Shown: positions 37,087-46,858, numbered from the stretch's first letter. The stretch is 64,000 nucleotides of DNA from Streptomyces fildesensis (GCF_016107395.1 NZ_JAAIKO010000011.1:1-64000); one strand, 5' to 3'. Made by a program: numbers and translations. The notes: generated by a model not told the origin, from the letters alone.

Positions 37087-37989
37087 TCAGGGGCTCGGCG
37101 GGGCGGCGTTGATGGTGCGGAGGTAGTGGATGACGTGACGGCGGCGGGCTGCGACGAGGCGCTCCCGCAGCTCGGCGTCCAGGCGCTGCCGGGCGGCCGG
37201 GTCCGCCGACCACCACAGGTCAGCGGGGTCCGGGCGGGCACCCAGCCGGGCGCGGACGCACCGGCACGGGTTGATGAACTCACGGAAGGCGTCCTGTGGA
37301 TCAGGGAGCCAGCGCGCCACCCAGTCACCGACCGCGGCATCGTGGTGTTCTTCGGCCAATTCTCTCACGCGTTCGGCCTGTTCGAGCAGGCGCAGTTCCC
37401 AGAGCATCGCGCAGTGCGAGCAGCCCGGCACCGGTTCCGCATCGGCTTGTACGAGATCGTCGACGGCCTCCCGCAACGGCGCGGGCAGGGTGCGGCCGTC
37501 GCCAGGACCGGCGAGCGGGCTGGCACCGGCGGGAGCGGGATCCGTCCAGGTGACCGCGATCCGCCCGTGCTCCAGGACCTGGGTGTCGCCCTGGCGGTCC
37601 TCGGCGAGGAGGCGGACGAGGAAGAGCACCCGTTCCTCCGGCGCGTCTCCGACCGCCGGTCCCGCCGGATCCTGTGCCCAGGTGAGGTGGTACTCCAGCG
37701 CACCCGCGGTGGGCCACGGGGGCAGCAGGTAGCGGTGCTCGCGCGGTTCGTCCGGCAGTACCACGGCTTGAACGTCTTCGAGGGGATGTTCCGCCGAGGA
37801 CGTGCGGAGCCGCATCGAGGTGAGAGGGCAGGCGTAGCGGCGCACCTGCAGGATGTAGGCCGGTGCGGGGGCGGAGAGGAGATCGGCCGGAGGGGTCACG
37901 GCGATCACAGCGTGCCCTTCACGGACGCCTGCGGTCAGCTCGGCCTCGTAGTGCAGCGTGAGTTGGCCGGTGGAGTTGAACACGATCAC
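37087..37989 (-). CDS. Hypothetical protein with paired CxxC/CxC motifs
   Basis: About 300 residues; the start is uncertain among GTGs at 37989 and 37998. A beta-rich N-terminal half (VIVFNSTGQLTLHYEAELTAG, AVIAVTPPADLL) is followed by a helical C-terminal half with PGCSHCAMLWELRLLEQ, WVARWLPDPQDAFREFINP and CRCVRARLG. The Cys pairs could bind zinc. It may be related to actinobacterial proteins encoded near phage-like or signalling loci, but I do not recognise it. Confidence 0.6.
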   Translation of the reverse strand: MIVFNSTGQLTLHYEAELTAGVREGHAVIAVTPPADLLSAPAPAYILQVRRYACPLTSMRLRTSSAEHPLEDVQAVVLPDEPREHRYLLPPWPTAGALEYHLTWAQDPAGPAVGDAPEERVLFLVRLLAEDRQGDTQVLEHGRIAVTWTDPAPAGASPLAGPGDGRTLPAPLREAVDDLVQADAEPVPGCSHCAMLWELRLLEQAERVRELAEEHHDAAVGDWVARWLPDPQDAFREFINPCRCVRARLGARPDPADLWWSADPAARQRLDAELRERLVAARRRHVIHYLRTINAAPPSP

Positions 37990-38181
37990 TGCTGGCACGC
38001 CCCCTCGAACGACGCGGTCCGCGAACTGCCTCTGCCCGCACCCCTGCCGACACACCGCAGATCGATTCTGCCCTCTACAGAGCCCTCGTGGGGCCGGGTG
38101 GACGCGCACGCCGGCTGCCGTCGCCGACGAGGGTCCGGGCCGGCGCGCGACGGTCGGACGCGCCGGCCCGGCGGGGTGGGC

Positions 38182-39111
38182 TCAGACGCGCCGGGTCCGC
38201 GGTGCGCCCGTCACCGACATCACCAGCGAGTACAACGTCGTGGTCGCGGTGATGAACAGCCGGTTGTTCTTGGGGCCGCCGAAGGCGATGTTGGAGACCG
38301 CCTCGGGGACCGCGATCCTGCCGATCAGCGTCCCGTCCGGGTCGTAGCAGTGCACTCCGCCGTCCATGGCCGCGGCCCACAGACGGCCCTCGCCGTCGAA
38401 GCGGATGTTGTCGAAGCGGCTGATGCCGTCGGTCGCCTCGGCGAAGACCTTGCCGTCCGAGAGGGTGCCGTTCTCGCGGACGTCGAACACGCGGATCTGG
38501 CCCGCGCGGGTGTCGGAGACGTACAGCTGCCGTTCGTCGAGCGAGAAGACGAGACCGTTCGGGCCGCCGAAGCCGTCGGCGACCAGGCGGACCTCCCCGG
38601 TCACCGGGTCCACCCGGTAGACGTTGCACGCACCGATCTCGCTGTCCGCCCGGTGGCCCTCGTAGTCGCTGGTGATGCCGAAGTCGGGGTCGGAGAACCA
38701 GATCGAGTCGTCGGATTTCACGGTCGCGTCGTTCGGGCTGTTCAGCCGCTTGCCCTCGAAGCGCTCCGCGAGGACGGTCAGCGTCCCGTCCGGCTCGGTC
38801 CGGCTGACACGGCGGTTGCCTTGCTCACAGCTGATCAGGCGGCCCTGGCGGTCGAGCGTGTTGCCGTTGCTGTGGCCGGCCGGCGAGCGGAAGAGGCTGA
38901 TCGCGCCCGTCGCCTCGTCCCAGCGCAGCATGCGGTCGTTGGGGATGTCGCTCCAGATCAGCTGCCGCCAGGCGGGCAGATAGAGCGGGCCCTCGGCCCA
39001 ACGGCAGTCCTCGTACAGCTTCTCGAGCCGTTCGTCGCCGTTCGCACAGCGTCCGGTGCGGAAGCGATCATCCAGAATCTCGTATATCGACGGGCGGGCG
39101 ATAGAAGACAT
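38182..39111 (-). CDS. SMP-30/gluconolactonase-family lactonase
   Basis: 309-residue six-bladed beta-propeller of the SMP-30/LRE family: RWAEGPLYLPAWRQLIWSDI (metal-ligand Glu), SPAGHSNGNTLDRQGRLISC, LNSPNDATVKSDDSIWFSDP (Asn/Asp ligands), FGGPNGLVFSLDERQLYVSD. It would hydrolyse a sugar or aromatic lactone with a divalent metal. It is divergent from the Lrp/AsnC gene 65 bp away, which is its probable regulator. Confidence 0.9.
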   Translation of the reverse strand: MSSIARPSIYEILDDRFRTGRCANGDERLEKLYEDCRWAEGPLYLPAWRQLIWSDIPNDRMLRWDEATGAISLFRSPAGHSNGNTLDRQGRLISCEQGNRRVSRTEPDGTLTVLAERFEGKRLNSPNDATVKSDDSIWFSDPDFGITSDYEGHRADSEIGACNVYRVDPVTGEVRLVADGFGGPNGLVFSLDERQLYVSDTRAGQIRVFDVRENGTLSDGKVFAEATDGISRFDNIRFDGEGRLWAAAMDGGVHCYDPDGTLIGRIAVPEAVSNIAFGGPKNNRLFITATTTLYSLVMSVTGAPRTRRV

Positions 39112-39176
39112 GATCACACCTTTGAGGCTTGAGACCGAACTACATCCTGTCTCGTATGAATATCGCAGAATGAGGT

Positions 39177-39632
39177 ATGGTGGCAAGCGTGGATGACATT
39201 GATCGTGAACTCGTCGCACTGCTCCAGCAGGACGCCACGCAGGCCTATGCCGCCCTCGGCAAGGCCGTCGGCCTGTCGGCCGGCGCCGCGCACGAGCGGG
39301 TGCGGAAACTGCGCGAGCGCGGCATCATCCGGCGGACGACGGTGGACGTGGACCCGGCGGCCCTCGGGCAGGGTGTGCTCGCCTTCGTCATGGTCGAGTC
39401 GTCGGCCTGGATGGGCGAGTCGGGCGCGGCGTTCGCCGCCATCGCCGAGATCCAGGAGGCGCACATCATCGCGGGCAGCGCCTCGGTGCTGGTGAAGGTG
39501 CGCACCGCCACCACGGTGCACCTCCAGGACGTGCTCCGACGGCTCTACGCCATCGAAGGCGTCAGCGGCACCCAGGCCACGGTCTCGCTGGAGACCTTCT
39601 TCGAGCGGCCGGTCTCACCGCTGGTGAACTGA
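39177..39632 (+). CDS. Lrp/AsnC-family regulator
   Basis: 151 residues: DDIDRELVALLQQDATQAYAALGKAVGLSAGAAHERV is the Lrp HTH, followed by the RAM ligand domain (FVMVESSAW, AHIIAGSASVLVKVRT, GVSGTQATVSLETFFERP). It is divergent from the SMP-30 lactonase, so probably a local regulator. Confidence 0.9.
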   Translation: MVASVDDIDRELVALLQQDATQAYAALGKAVGLSAGAAHERVRKLRERGIIRRTTVDVDPAALGQGVLAFVMVESSAWMGESGAAFAAIAEIQEAHIIAGSASVLVKVRTATTVHLQDVLRRLYAIEGVSGTQATVSLETFFERPVSPLVN

Positions 39633-39670
39633 CGGCCGCCGAAGGGCCTCAGACATGTTCGGGAACGATC

Positions 39671-40960
39671 TCAGGCGTGTTCGGGAACGATGCGGTGCAG
39701 GCCCTTGCGGTCGTAGTAGCCGGTCATGGCGAACCCGAAGGCCAGGGCCGCGATCGAGCCGACCGCGATCATGATCCACGCACGCGTGAGTCCGGCGTCG
39801 GCCTGGGCGCCGAAATACATGATCGCCCTTACACCGTCGGCGAGTTGCCGCATGGGTTCGAACTCGGACAGCACGCGGTAGAAGCTGGGGAGCGCCTGCA
39901 GTGGAATGGTCGCGCCCGAGGACGGCAGGGCCAGCGCGATGAACACGAACATGCTGACCAGCTGTCCGATCCCACCGAAGGCGGCAAGCAGGGCCTGGAC
40001 TCCGAGCCCCACCGCGGCGGTCGCGCAGAACGAGAAGACCCACAGCAGCGGCAGATGGGACGCGTCCATACCCAGGATCACCACCGTCGCCAGCATGATC
40101 AGACTCGACGTCAGCGCGGAGAGCCCCAGCGACATCACACACGTGACGATGAACGTCCGGGTCCGGGTGATCGGCACGGTGGGCCGCTGGGTGCGCACCG
40201 GCCCGAGCTCGCTGGCCGCGTAACCGAGGGCGACGTCGACACTGTTGCTGATCACGCTCGCCCCGAGGAACCCGGACAGGACCAGGAGCAGGGTGTAGTA
40301 GAAGGCGGTCAGGCCCAGCCCGCTGTGCGAGCCGATGGCATGCCCGACCGAGACCTTGACCGTCACGGGGTCCTGCAGGAGAAGCCGTTCGGCGTTGGTC
40401 ATCGCGCCGCCCCCGGGGCGCGGCCGCTCGATGAGCGACGCGCCGAGCTGCGCCGATGCCGCGTGCGCCGTCTGCTGGGAGATGGAACTCGCCAGTGAGG
40501 AGGCCAGACTGCCTGCCCCTGGGTTGGTCAGCACCGACATCGTCGGCCGGGCCGGCTGCTGCCCGGTCGGTGCCCCCAGCGCGCCGACGGCCGCGGTGAA
40601 GCCGTCCGGCACCTCGAGGACGCCGTAGAGCTTCCCGGAGGCGAGTCCGTCCCGGGCGCCCGCCGCGTCGAGCTGCCGCCACGACGCCTGCTGCTGCGAC
40701 TTGGCCGCTTCGGCGATCCCGTCGGTGACCTGCCGGCCCAGGTTCATCGGCTGCCCCGCCACCACGGCGCCCCGGTCGGCGTTGACCAGGCCGATGGGCA
40801 TGTGGTGCAGATTGCCGCTGGGGTCGAGGATGCCGCCCATGTAGACCAGGGAGAGCAGCAGGGCGACGAGCCCGATGATGGTCGCCGGGAAGGCCCAGAT
40901 CTTGGGATTCCCCACGACCTGCCGCACGGTCGCGCCGGTGGTGCGCTGATTCGCTGGCAT
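39671..40960 (-). CDS. DUF3533/YhgE-Pip-like ABC-2-type membrane protein
   Basis: 429 residues from ATG 40960. TM1 (FPATIIGLVALLLSLVYMGG) is followed by an extracytoplasmic domain of about 170 residues (MPIGLVNADRGAVVAGQPM, YGVLEVPDGFTAAV). Then come five to six C-terminal TMs, including ALPSSGATIPLQALPSFYRV, with the ABC-2-like permease fold and no ATPase. This is the MmpL-unrelated SNG1/DUF3533 group; Pip and YhgE relatives are phage receptors or secretion components. An IR (CCCTTTATAGGG, 41007-41018) lies just upstream. Confidence 0.85.
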   Translation of the reverse strand: MPANQRTTGATVRQVVGNPKIWAFPATIIGLVALLLSLVYMGGILDPSGNLHHMPIGLVNADRGAVVAGQPMNLGRQVTDGIAEAAKSQQQASWRQLDAAGARDGLASGKLYGVLEVPDGFTAAVGALGAPTGQQPARPTMSVLTNPGAGSLASSLASSISQQTAHAASAQLGASLIERPRPGGGAMTNAERLLLQDPVTVKVSVGHAIGSHSGLGLTAFYYTLLLVLSGFLGASVISNSVDVALGYAASELGPVRTQRPTVPITRTRTFIVTCVMSLGLSALTSSLIMLATVVILGMDASHLPLLWVFSFCATAAVGLGVQALLAAFGGIGQLVSMFVFIALALPSSGATIPLQALPSFYRVLSEFEPMRQLADGVRAIMYFGAQADAGLTRAWIMIAVGSIAALAFGFAMTGYYDRKGLHRIVPEHA

Positions 40961-41078
40961 CGCTCTCCATCGGTAGCAGTCCTGGTGCCATCCGAGGGGA
41001 GAGTATCCCTTTATAGGGTGCTTTGGTCCGCTTCTGACGTCCCGTCGATCAAGTTCCGTGACACGACGTCGGAGGAGC

Positions 41079-41101
41079 ACCCCGCCCGGGTGAGGCGGGG
41101 T
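41079..41101. terminator. Terminator after the biosynthetic operon
   Basis: ACCCCGCC (41079-41086) and GGCGGGGT (41094-41101), perfect 8-bp arms with a 7-base loop, 18 bp past the stop of the leftward acyl-AMP ligase. Confidence 0.65.
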
Positions 41102-41118
41102 CCGTCACAGCCTGATCG

Positions 41119-42840
41119 TCACAACCTGGTCGTCACCGCCTCGAGACCGCCCTCCTGAAGCAGTTGCCACATATGACGGCGGCGCAGCTTGCCGCTGGTG
41201 GTGCGCTTGAGCAGCCCGCGGCGGCCGGCGACGAGGGTGAGGGCGGGCTCGGGACCGAGTTCGGCCCGCAGCATCTCGGTCACCTTCTCCGTCCAGGGGC
41301 CGGGGGCGGCTTCCACGAAGACGGCGACCCCGGCCCGGCCGCGATCGTTGAGAGCCACCACCGCCGCGCGGTCCCGGTCCAGCCCGGCGGCCGCCGCGAC
41401 CTTCGCGTCGAGGTCGTCGACGTAGACGCTGCGCCCGCGGAGTTTCAGGCTGTCGCCCATCCGGCCCAGGACGAAGAGCTGGCCGTCGTGCAGGAAACCG
41501 GCGTCCGCGGTGCGGAGTTCACCCTCGAGGAAGCGGGTGGAATCCGGACCGCCCTCCCGTCCCGCGTGATAACCCGGCGCCACCGAGGCGCCGGACACGG
41601 CGATCTCCCCGAGATGGCCTGCCGGGACCGGGGCGCCGTCCTCGTCGAGGATCCGGACGGCGACGCCGTCCCCGTCCTGGGGGAAGCCGTGGCCGACCAG
41701 CCAGCCGGAGCCCGGCTCGACCTCCCCGTCACCCAAGCGGGCGGTGTCTTCGACGGTCACCTCCCGGCCCATCCGCAGCGCGGCCCAGTCGGGACGCACG
41801 ATCACGAGCGGTGCCGCGGCGCCCGTCACCGCGAGCGTGTTCTCGGCCAGGCCGTAGGACGGCACATACGCGTCCGGGGAGAACCCGGCCGGTGCGGCGA
41901 ACCGGGCGAAGGCGGAGAGCGCCGCCGGGTCGACCGCCTCGGCGCCGACGCAGACACTGCGCCAGCCGGACAGGTCCAGTTCGTCCAGCCGCCGCGGCCG
42001 GACACGCCGGGCCGCGTAGGCGAACGCGAACGACGGCGCCGCCGAGTGCGCCGCCCGGCCGGGCGCGAAGCAGTCCAGCCAGCGGGCCGGGTCGCGGATG
42101 AACTGGTCCGGGCGCATCAGCCACAGGTCGCTCTGCGAGGCGACCGGGAAGAGGCAGCAGCCGATCAGGCCCATGTCGTGGTGGAGCGGCAGCCAGGAGG
42201 CGAATCCGTCGCCGTCCTTCCATCCGATCAGACGGCTCTGCAGGGCACGGTTCGCCGTGAGGTTCCGCCAGGAGACCCGCACCCCGCGTGGCCGGCCGGT
42301 GGAGCCCGAGGTGAACTGGAGCAGGGCGATGGACTCGGCGGGCGGAGCCACCGGCCGGTGCGCCTCGGATCCGGGCCCTTCGGGTACGACCCCATCGGGT
42401 ACGGCCTCGGCTGTGATCTCCTGCGGCGTCCACGGCCGGCCGGGAAGCCCCGCCCGGGTCATCGCGCGGGCGGCCAGATCACCGAACTCCCCGCTCGCGA
42501 TCACCAGGGCGGGTGCGGCCTGTTCCAGGACGGCGACGATGTGCTCGACGTACGCGTCATCGGTCTGGAACGAGGGCGGTGGCAGCGGGGAGATCGTCGC
42601 GCCGACCGCCCAGACGCCGAAGAGCGCGGCCAGGCAGGGCAGGCCGGTGGGCATCAGCAGGCACACGACGTCACCGGGGCGGACGCCGGCCGACCGCATC
42701 CCGGCGGCGGCCCGGCGGGCGGCGGCCGCGAGCTCCGGATAGGGGACGTAGGTCCAGCCGCCCGAGTCGTCGGCCAAGCGCACACCCCGCCCGGCGTGAG
42801 GGTCGGTCAGCCAGGCGGTGAGCGGCGGGAGGACGGCCAC
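41119..42840 (-). CDS. Fatty-acyl-AMP ligase (FAAL-like), last gene of the cluster operon
   Basis: 573-residue ANL-superfamily adenylating enzyme. The A3 motif is LLQFTSGSTGRPRGV, A5 is PSYGLAENTLAV, and the hinge region GRMGDSLKLRGRSVYVDDLD is of the FAAL type, in which acyl adenylates pass to a carrier protein rather than CoA. The C-terminal Lys is in LKRTTSGKLRRRHM. GTG at 42840 starts 2 bp after the stop of the ICMT-like gene, so the two are coupled. It presumably activates a fatty acid for one of the carrier proteins in the operon. Confidence 0.9.
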   Translation of the reverse strand: MAVLPPLTAWLTDPHAGRGVRLADDSGGWTYVPYPELAAAARRAAAGMRSAGVRPGDVVCLLMPTGLPCLAALFGVWAVGATISPLPPPSFQTDDAYVEHIVAVLEQAAPALVIASGEFGDLAARAMTRAGLPGRPWTPQEITAEAVPDGVVPEGPGSEAHRPVAPPAESIALLQFTSGSTGRPRGVRVSWRNLTANRALQSRLIGWKDGDGFASWLPLHHDMGLIGCCLFPVASQSDLWLMRPDQFIRDPARWLDCFAPGRAAHSAAPSFAFAYAARRVRPRRLDELDLSGWRSVCVGAEAVDPAALSAFARFAAPAGFSPDAYVPSYGLAENTLAVTGAAAPLVIVRPDWAALRMGREVTVEDTARLGDGEVEPGSGWLVGHGFPQDGDGVAVRILDEDGAPVPAGHLGEIAVSGASVAPGYHAGREGGPDSTRFLEGELRTADAGFLHDGQLFVLGRMGDSLKLRGRSVYVDDLDAKVAAAAGLDRDRAAVVALNDRGRAGVAVFVEAAPGPWTEKVTEMLRAELGPEPALTLVAGRRGLLKRTTSGKLRRRHMWQLLQEGGLEAVTTRL

Positions 42841-42842
42841 GG

Positions 42843-43439
42843 CTAGCCCCCGACCCGGCCGGTCTCCGCCGGCGCGGACCTGCCCGGACGAGGCACGAAG
42901 CGCCCCGTCATCGCGACGTACCTCCGGTACTCCGGCCCGAACTCCGACCCGCTGAGCCGTTGTTCCTCCTGAGCGGCCGTCGCATTGAGCGCGGCGAACC
43001 CGTAGCAGAACAGCGCCAGAGTGATCACGTGCGGGAAGAGCACGGCCCCGCTGAGGAACGCCAGGAGGAACGCGGCGTAGAACGGGTGCCGGATCATGCC
43101 GTAGGCACCGTGGGTGACGATGTGGCGCGGGTCGTCGTTCTCCTGGTGCCACAGCGCGACGGGGATCCGGTGGGTGCCCAGGGTCAGGAAGATCAGGGCG
43201 ATCGAGACGGCGTTCAGCGCCACCGCCACAAGAGTCAGCCCCGTGCGCCAGGAGTCCGGGGTGATCGGTTCCCAGCCGAGAGCCGTGGACCCGGCGACGA
43301 ACAGCGGGCTGAGGCCGAAGGGCAGCGCTGTCAGCCACCACTTCAGGTTGAAGCTGCCGTCGGACCGGAAGAAGACTCTGGGGAGCGTTCCGATGACGGC
43401 GAAGTTCAGCAGGAGGATGAAGAGGGCGGGTTTGTCCAC
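42843..43439 (-). CDS. Integral membrane methyltransferase of the ICMT/PEMT type
   Basis: 198 residues with four to five TM segments (LFILLLNFAVIGTLPRVFF, PLFVAGSTALGW). The SAM-binding RHPxY motif is in GAYGMIRHPFYAAFLLAFL, and EEQRLSGSEFGPEYRRYVAM is the conserved C-terminal E-E pattern. It would methylate a carboxyl or amine on a membrane-associated substrate. Between the MMPL exporter and the acyl-AMP ligase, it may tailor a lipid-like product or its precursor. Confidence 0.85.
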   Translation of the reverse strand: MDKPALFILLLNFAVIGTLPRVFFRSDGSFNLKWWLTALPFGLSPLFVAGSTALGWEPITPDSWRTGLTLVAVALNAVSIALIFLTLGTHRIPVALWHQENDDPRHIVTHGAYGMIRHPFYAAFLLAFLSGAVLFPHVITLALFCYGFAALNATAAQEEQRLSGSEFGPEYRRYVAMTGRFVPRPGRSAPAETGRVGG

Positions 43440-43497
43440 GGGTTAGGTGTCCTTTCGAAGAACAGCACAGGGGCACAAGGGCAGATAGGGATCGGGT

Positions 43498-45858
43498 TCA
43501 CGCGCGGCCCGACGGCTCCGAGGCGTCCGCGGGTTCGGGCGCTCTTGCGGATGCGGATGCGGATGCGGTGGCCGGGGTCGGGCGCCGGCCCGGCAGCCAC
43601 CAGTTCCACCGGCCCATCAGCCGCATGGCGGCGGGCACGACGATGAGCCGGATGACGGTGGCGTCCAGGGCGATCGCCAGTGCGAGACCGAGGCCGAGCT
43701 GCTGGATCGGCATGATGCCGGTCAGCGCGAAGGCCCCGAACACCGCGACCATCAGCAGTGCGGCCCCGGAGATCAGAGGCGCGGTGCGGGCCATTCCGGT
43801 GGCCACGGCAGTCGTGTTGTCCGCGCCCGCGTCGTGCTCCTCGCGGATGCGGCGGAGCAGGAAGACCTCGTAGTCGGTACTGAGACTGAACAGGATCGCC
43901 AGCAGCAGGATCGGGACGAAGTTCTGGAGATGGTCCGACTGGTCGAAGCCGAAGAGGGCGGCGCCCAGGCCACGTTGGAAGACCAGGACCAGCACACCGT
44001 AGGTTGCGCCGAGCGACAGCATGTTGATCGCGATGGCCTTCACCGGGAGCAGCAGGGACCGGAAGGTGACCAGCAGCATCAGGTAGAGGACCGCCAGCAT
44101 CACCGCGACGACCTCGGGCAGGGCGTCCCCGATCGCCGTGTTGGCGTCGGCGCCTTCGGCGGTCTCGCCGCCGACCACCGCATGCAGGCTGGGGGCATTG
44201 GTCCCGGCCGCGGCCGAGCGGACGGCAGCCAGCAGCGCGCGGGACCGGTCGGCGGAGGCGTAGTCGTCCCCGACAACCTCCAGCACGATCGTCCGGCGGT
44301 CGGCGGAGACGTAGTGGTCGACGGTGCCGCGGGCGTCGCCGGGCAGCCGCGAGAACACCGCCGGGTCCAGCCCCGCCAGCGGGCGCTGGGGACTGACGGT
44401 GCGCAGGACGTCCAGCGGGGAGCTGACCGCGGTGACGTGGGGCAGCCGGAGAAGCTGCTCCTGGAGCGCGGTGACCCTCCCGGCGTCGGGTGACGCGGAC
44501 AGCGCGGTCCGCGAGGTGATGACGATCTGGTGGGGTGAGGCCGTGCCCGGCCCGAACTGCTCCCGCACGGCGTCGAACCCCTGGCGGACGGGGGACGAGG
44601 CGGGCGCGATCCGCGCGTCGGGGGTGAAGGTGTGCAGGTCCATCGAGGGGACGGCCAGTGCCAGCAGGGCGGCGCTCGCCAGCGTCAGGAACAGCACGGG
44701 GCGGCGCATGATCTGGCGCGCCACACTCCCCCAGCGGTGCCCCCGTTCCCCCGCCGTCCGGCGATGCTCCCCCGTCGACCGGCCCTTCTCCCCTGATGTG
44801 CGCCGCTGCATGGGCAGCCGCCCCCACAGGATGCGGTCGCCGATCAGGTGCAGGACGACGGGCAGGACCACGACGCTCGCCAGGGTGGCGAAGGCGACCA
44901 CGACGACGATGCCCAGCGCGATGGACCGTATGACGTTGAGGTCCACCAGGAAGAGGCTGGACATGGCGAGAACGACGATCAGCCCCGAGAAGAGGACGGT
45001 TCGTCCGCTGGTGCGCAGGGCTGTCGCCAGCGCTGTGGTGCGATCGCGTCCCGCGGTCAGCTCGTCGACGTACCGGGAGATGATGAAGAGCGAGTAGTCG
45101 ACACTGACCCCGAGGCCGATCATGGTCGCCGCGTTCTGGACGAAGATCGACAGTTCGATGTGCGCGGCGAGTACGGACATCACCCCGAAGGTCAGGACGA
45201 TCGCGGTCACCGAGACCACGAACGAGACCACGGCCGCGACGACACCGCGATAGAGCAGCAGCAGGATGAGCAGCACCAGCGGGAAGGTGATGAGCTCGGC
45301 CTTCTGCAGACCTTCCGCGCTCAGCTTGTTGATCTCGCCCCAGAACGTTCCGGCGCTGACCATCGACACCCGCAGCCCTTGGGGCGCGTAGCGGTGGTCG
45401 ATCTCCTGCTGCACATCCGGCAGGACGCGACGGGCCGTCCCGTCGTCCAGCGCCAGCCCGACCATGGTGACGGCGGTCCGGCGGTCCTTGCCCACGAACT
45501 CCTGCCGGGAGTGTCCGGACAGGGTGAGCCAGCCGTAACTGCCCGTCGTCTCCAGCCGCTTGTCAGCGGTGACCTCTCGCATGACCTGGCTCATCCGCCG
45601 GTCGAACTCCGGGCTGCCGGCGACGTTCCGTTCGTCCGTCACGACCAGCGTGAGGTTGCTGGCGCCGCGGTCGGCGAATCCCGACCGCATCGACTGCACC
45701 GCCTTCGACGAGTCCGATCCGGGTACGTACCACCCGCCGCCGCTCAGCCGGTCGGCCAGCGGCAGCGCCGCGATGGCGGCGGCGACGAGCGCCACCAGCC
45801 AGAGGGCCAGCAGGGGTCCGCGGAACCGGTGGAGGGCTTGGCTCAGACGCTGCGACAT
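43498..45858 (-). CDS. MMPL/RND-family lipid exporter
   Basis: 786 residues, about 12 TM segments in two RND halves separated by periplasmic domains. Hallmark motifs are GLGVSVDYSLFIISRYVDEL and FSLSTDYEVFLLRRIREEH (the GxxxDY proton-relay motif). Mycobacterial and Streptomyces relatives export acylated or lipid-linked natural products. It is embedded in the operon, 58 bp from the ICMT-like gene. The Arg/Glu-rich cytoplasmic loop near residue 350 (RRTSGEKGRSTGEHRRTAGE) is locally repetitive. Confidence 0.9.
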   Translation of the reverse strand: MSQRLSQALHRFRGPLLALWLVALVAAAIAALPLADRLSGGGWYVPGSDSSKAVQSMRSGFADRGASNLTLVVTDERNVAGSPEFDRRMSQVMREVTADKRLETTGSYGWLTLSGHSRQEFVGKDRRTAVTMVGLALDDGTARRVLPDVQQEIDHRYAPQGLRVSMVSAGTFWGEINKLSAEGLQKAELITFPLVLLILLLLYRGVVAAVVSFVVSVTAIVLTFGVMSVLAAHIELSIFVQNAATMIGLGVSVDYSLFIISRYVDELTAGRDRTTALATALRTSGRTVLFSGLIVVLAMSSLFLVDLNVIRSIALGIVVVVAFATLASVVVLPVVLHLIGDRILWGRLPMQRRTSGEKGRSTGEHRRTAGERGHRWGSVARQIMRRPVLFLTLASAALLALAVPSMDLHTFTPDARIAPASSPVRQGFDAVREQFGPGTASPHQIVITSRTALSASPDAGRVTALQEQLLRLPHVTAVSSPLDVLRTVSPQRPLAGLDPAVFSRLPGDARGTVDHYVSADRRTIVLEVVGDDYASADRSRALLAAVRSAAAGTNAPSLHAVVGGETAEGADANTAIGDALPEVVAVMLAVLYLMLLVTFRSLLLPVKAIAINMLSLGATYGVLVLVFQRGLGAALFGFDQSDHLQNFVPILLLAILFSLSTDYEVFLLRRIREEHDAGADNTTAVATGMARTAPLISGAALLMVAVFGAFALTGIMPIQQLGLGLALAIALDATVIRLIVVPAAMRLMGRWNWWLPGRRPTPATASASASARAPEPADASEPSGRA

Positions 45859-45961
45859 GGCGCACTCCGGTGGGTCGGATGGTCAGGAGGGTTCGGGCGG
45901 GTGGGGCGGGCGAGCGGGGGCCGCCTGCGTGCCGGCCGGAGAAGTACGCGGTTGCTCCGGG

Positions 45962-46858
45962 TCAGGGCTGCGCGCCCACGAGCCCCGCCAGTTGCCCCAG
46001 GGTGGTCACCTCCCGCAGGTCGGCCTGGGTGAACAGCGCGTCGAACTCCTCCTGCAGGTCGACGGCCATCTCGACGAGCAGGAAGCTGTCGGCGGCGAGG
46101 TCCCGCAGGTTCGTCTCGGGCGTCAGGGTGTCGACGGGAACGGAAAGCGTCGCGCTGATGCGGTGGGCGACGTCCTCGAAGGTGACGGAGGGCACGGTTG
46201 AGGTCCTTACGGAGGTGATCGGGGGACGGTGGAAGGCCGCGGCCACGGCCACGGACAGCCGGGCATCACCGAACCGGGCGGCGGTGTAGCCGAAGACGGT
46301 GTCGTGCGGCGGACGCCGCCGGGCACGGCCGGAGCCGGCCGCGGGGTCGTCGGTGGTGTAGTCGAGAAGGACGGTGTGCCGGTTGGCCGGATCTGCCTTG
46401 TACAGCGCCTCCTTGACCGTCCACAGCCGTACGTGTTCTGCGGCGCGGGCGCTCTCGGGAACGGTGTCGAGCCAGGAGCGTTCGCGTTCGTCGAGAAAGA
46501 AGCGCGCGGTCTCCCGGCGCGCATCGCGGGCCGTTTCGAGATCGACCCCGACCCCCACCACACCCCCGGCCGGAACCGCCAGACCCGCGGCCACGGCTGC
46601 TCCCCCGATGTGGGAGAGCGACAGACGGCGGTGCGGAAAGGCGTAGGCGGTCGTGTCGGCCGGCAGCCCCAGTACCCCGAGCAGGGTGCGCAGGGCATGC
46701 CGGGAGATCAGCCACTGCTCCCGCTGCACCCGGCCGGTGAGTGCGGCGAACCGCGCGCTCTCCGGCCCGGTCAGCGCGGCGGGAGCCAGCGGTCGCCGGG
46801 TCCATACGGCAAGCACCGTCGTTCCGCCTCGGACCGGGTTCGCCGCGGGGCTGGTCAC
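45962..46858 (-). CDS. Phosphopantetheinyl transferase fused in frame to an acyl carrier protein
   Basis: 298 residues from GTG 46858, overlapping the previous stop by GTGA. Residues about 1-215 form an Sfp-type PPTase: RHALRTLLGVLGL, LSHIGGAAVAAGL, VGVDLETARDARRET (Mg-binding D-x-E) and RLWTVKEALYKADPANRH (WxxKEAxxK). Without any stop the frame continues into an ACP of 77 residues: VTFEDVAHRISATLSVPVDT, DLAADSFLLVEM (4'-PP Ser in DSF), LQEEFDALFT. A GTG at 46195 preceded by AGGA could start the ACP separately, but the PPTase has no stop of its own. PPTase and ACP are normally separate proteins, so this is a genuine fusion or readthrough design. Confidence 0.85.
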   Translation of the reverse strand: MTSPAANPVRGGTTVLAVWTRRPLAPAALTGPESARFAALTGRVQREQWLISRHALRTLLGVLGLPADTTAYAFPHRRLSLSHIGGAAVAAGLAVPAGGVVGVGVDLETARDARRETARFFLDERERSWLDTVPESARAAEHVRLWTVKEALYKADPANRHTVLLDYTTDDPAAGSGRARRRPPHDTVFGYTAARFGDARLSVAVAAAFHRPPITSVRTSTVPSVTFEDVAHRISATLSVPVDTLTPETNLRDLAADSFLLVEMAVDLQEEFDALFTQADLREVTTLGQLAGLVGAQP

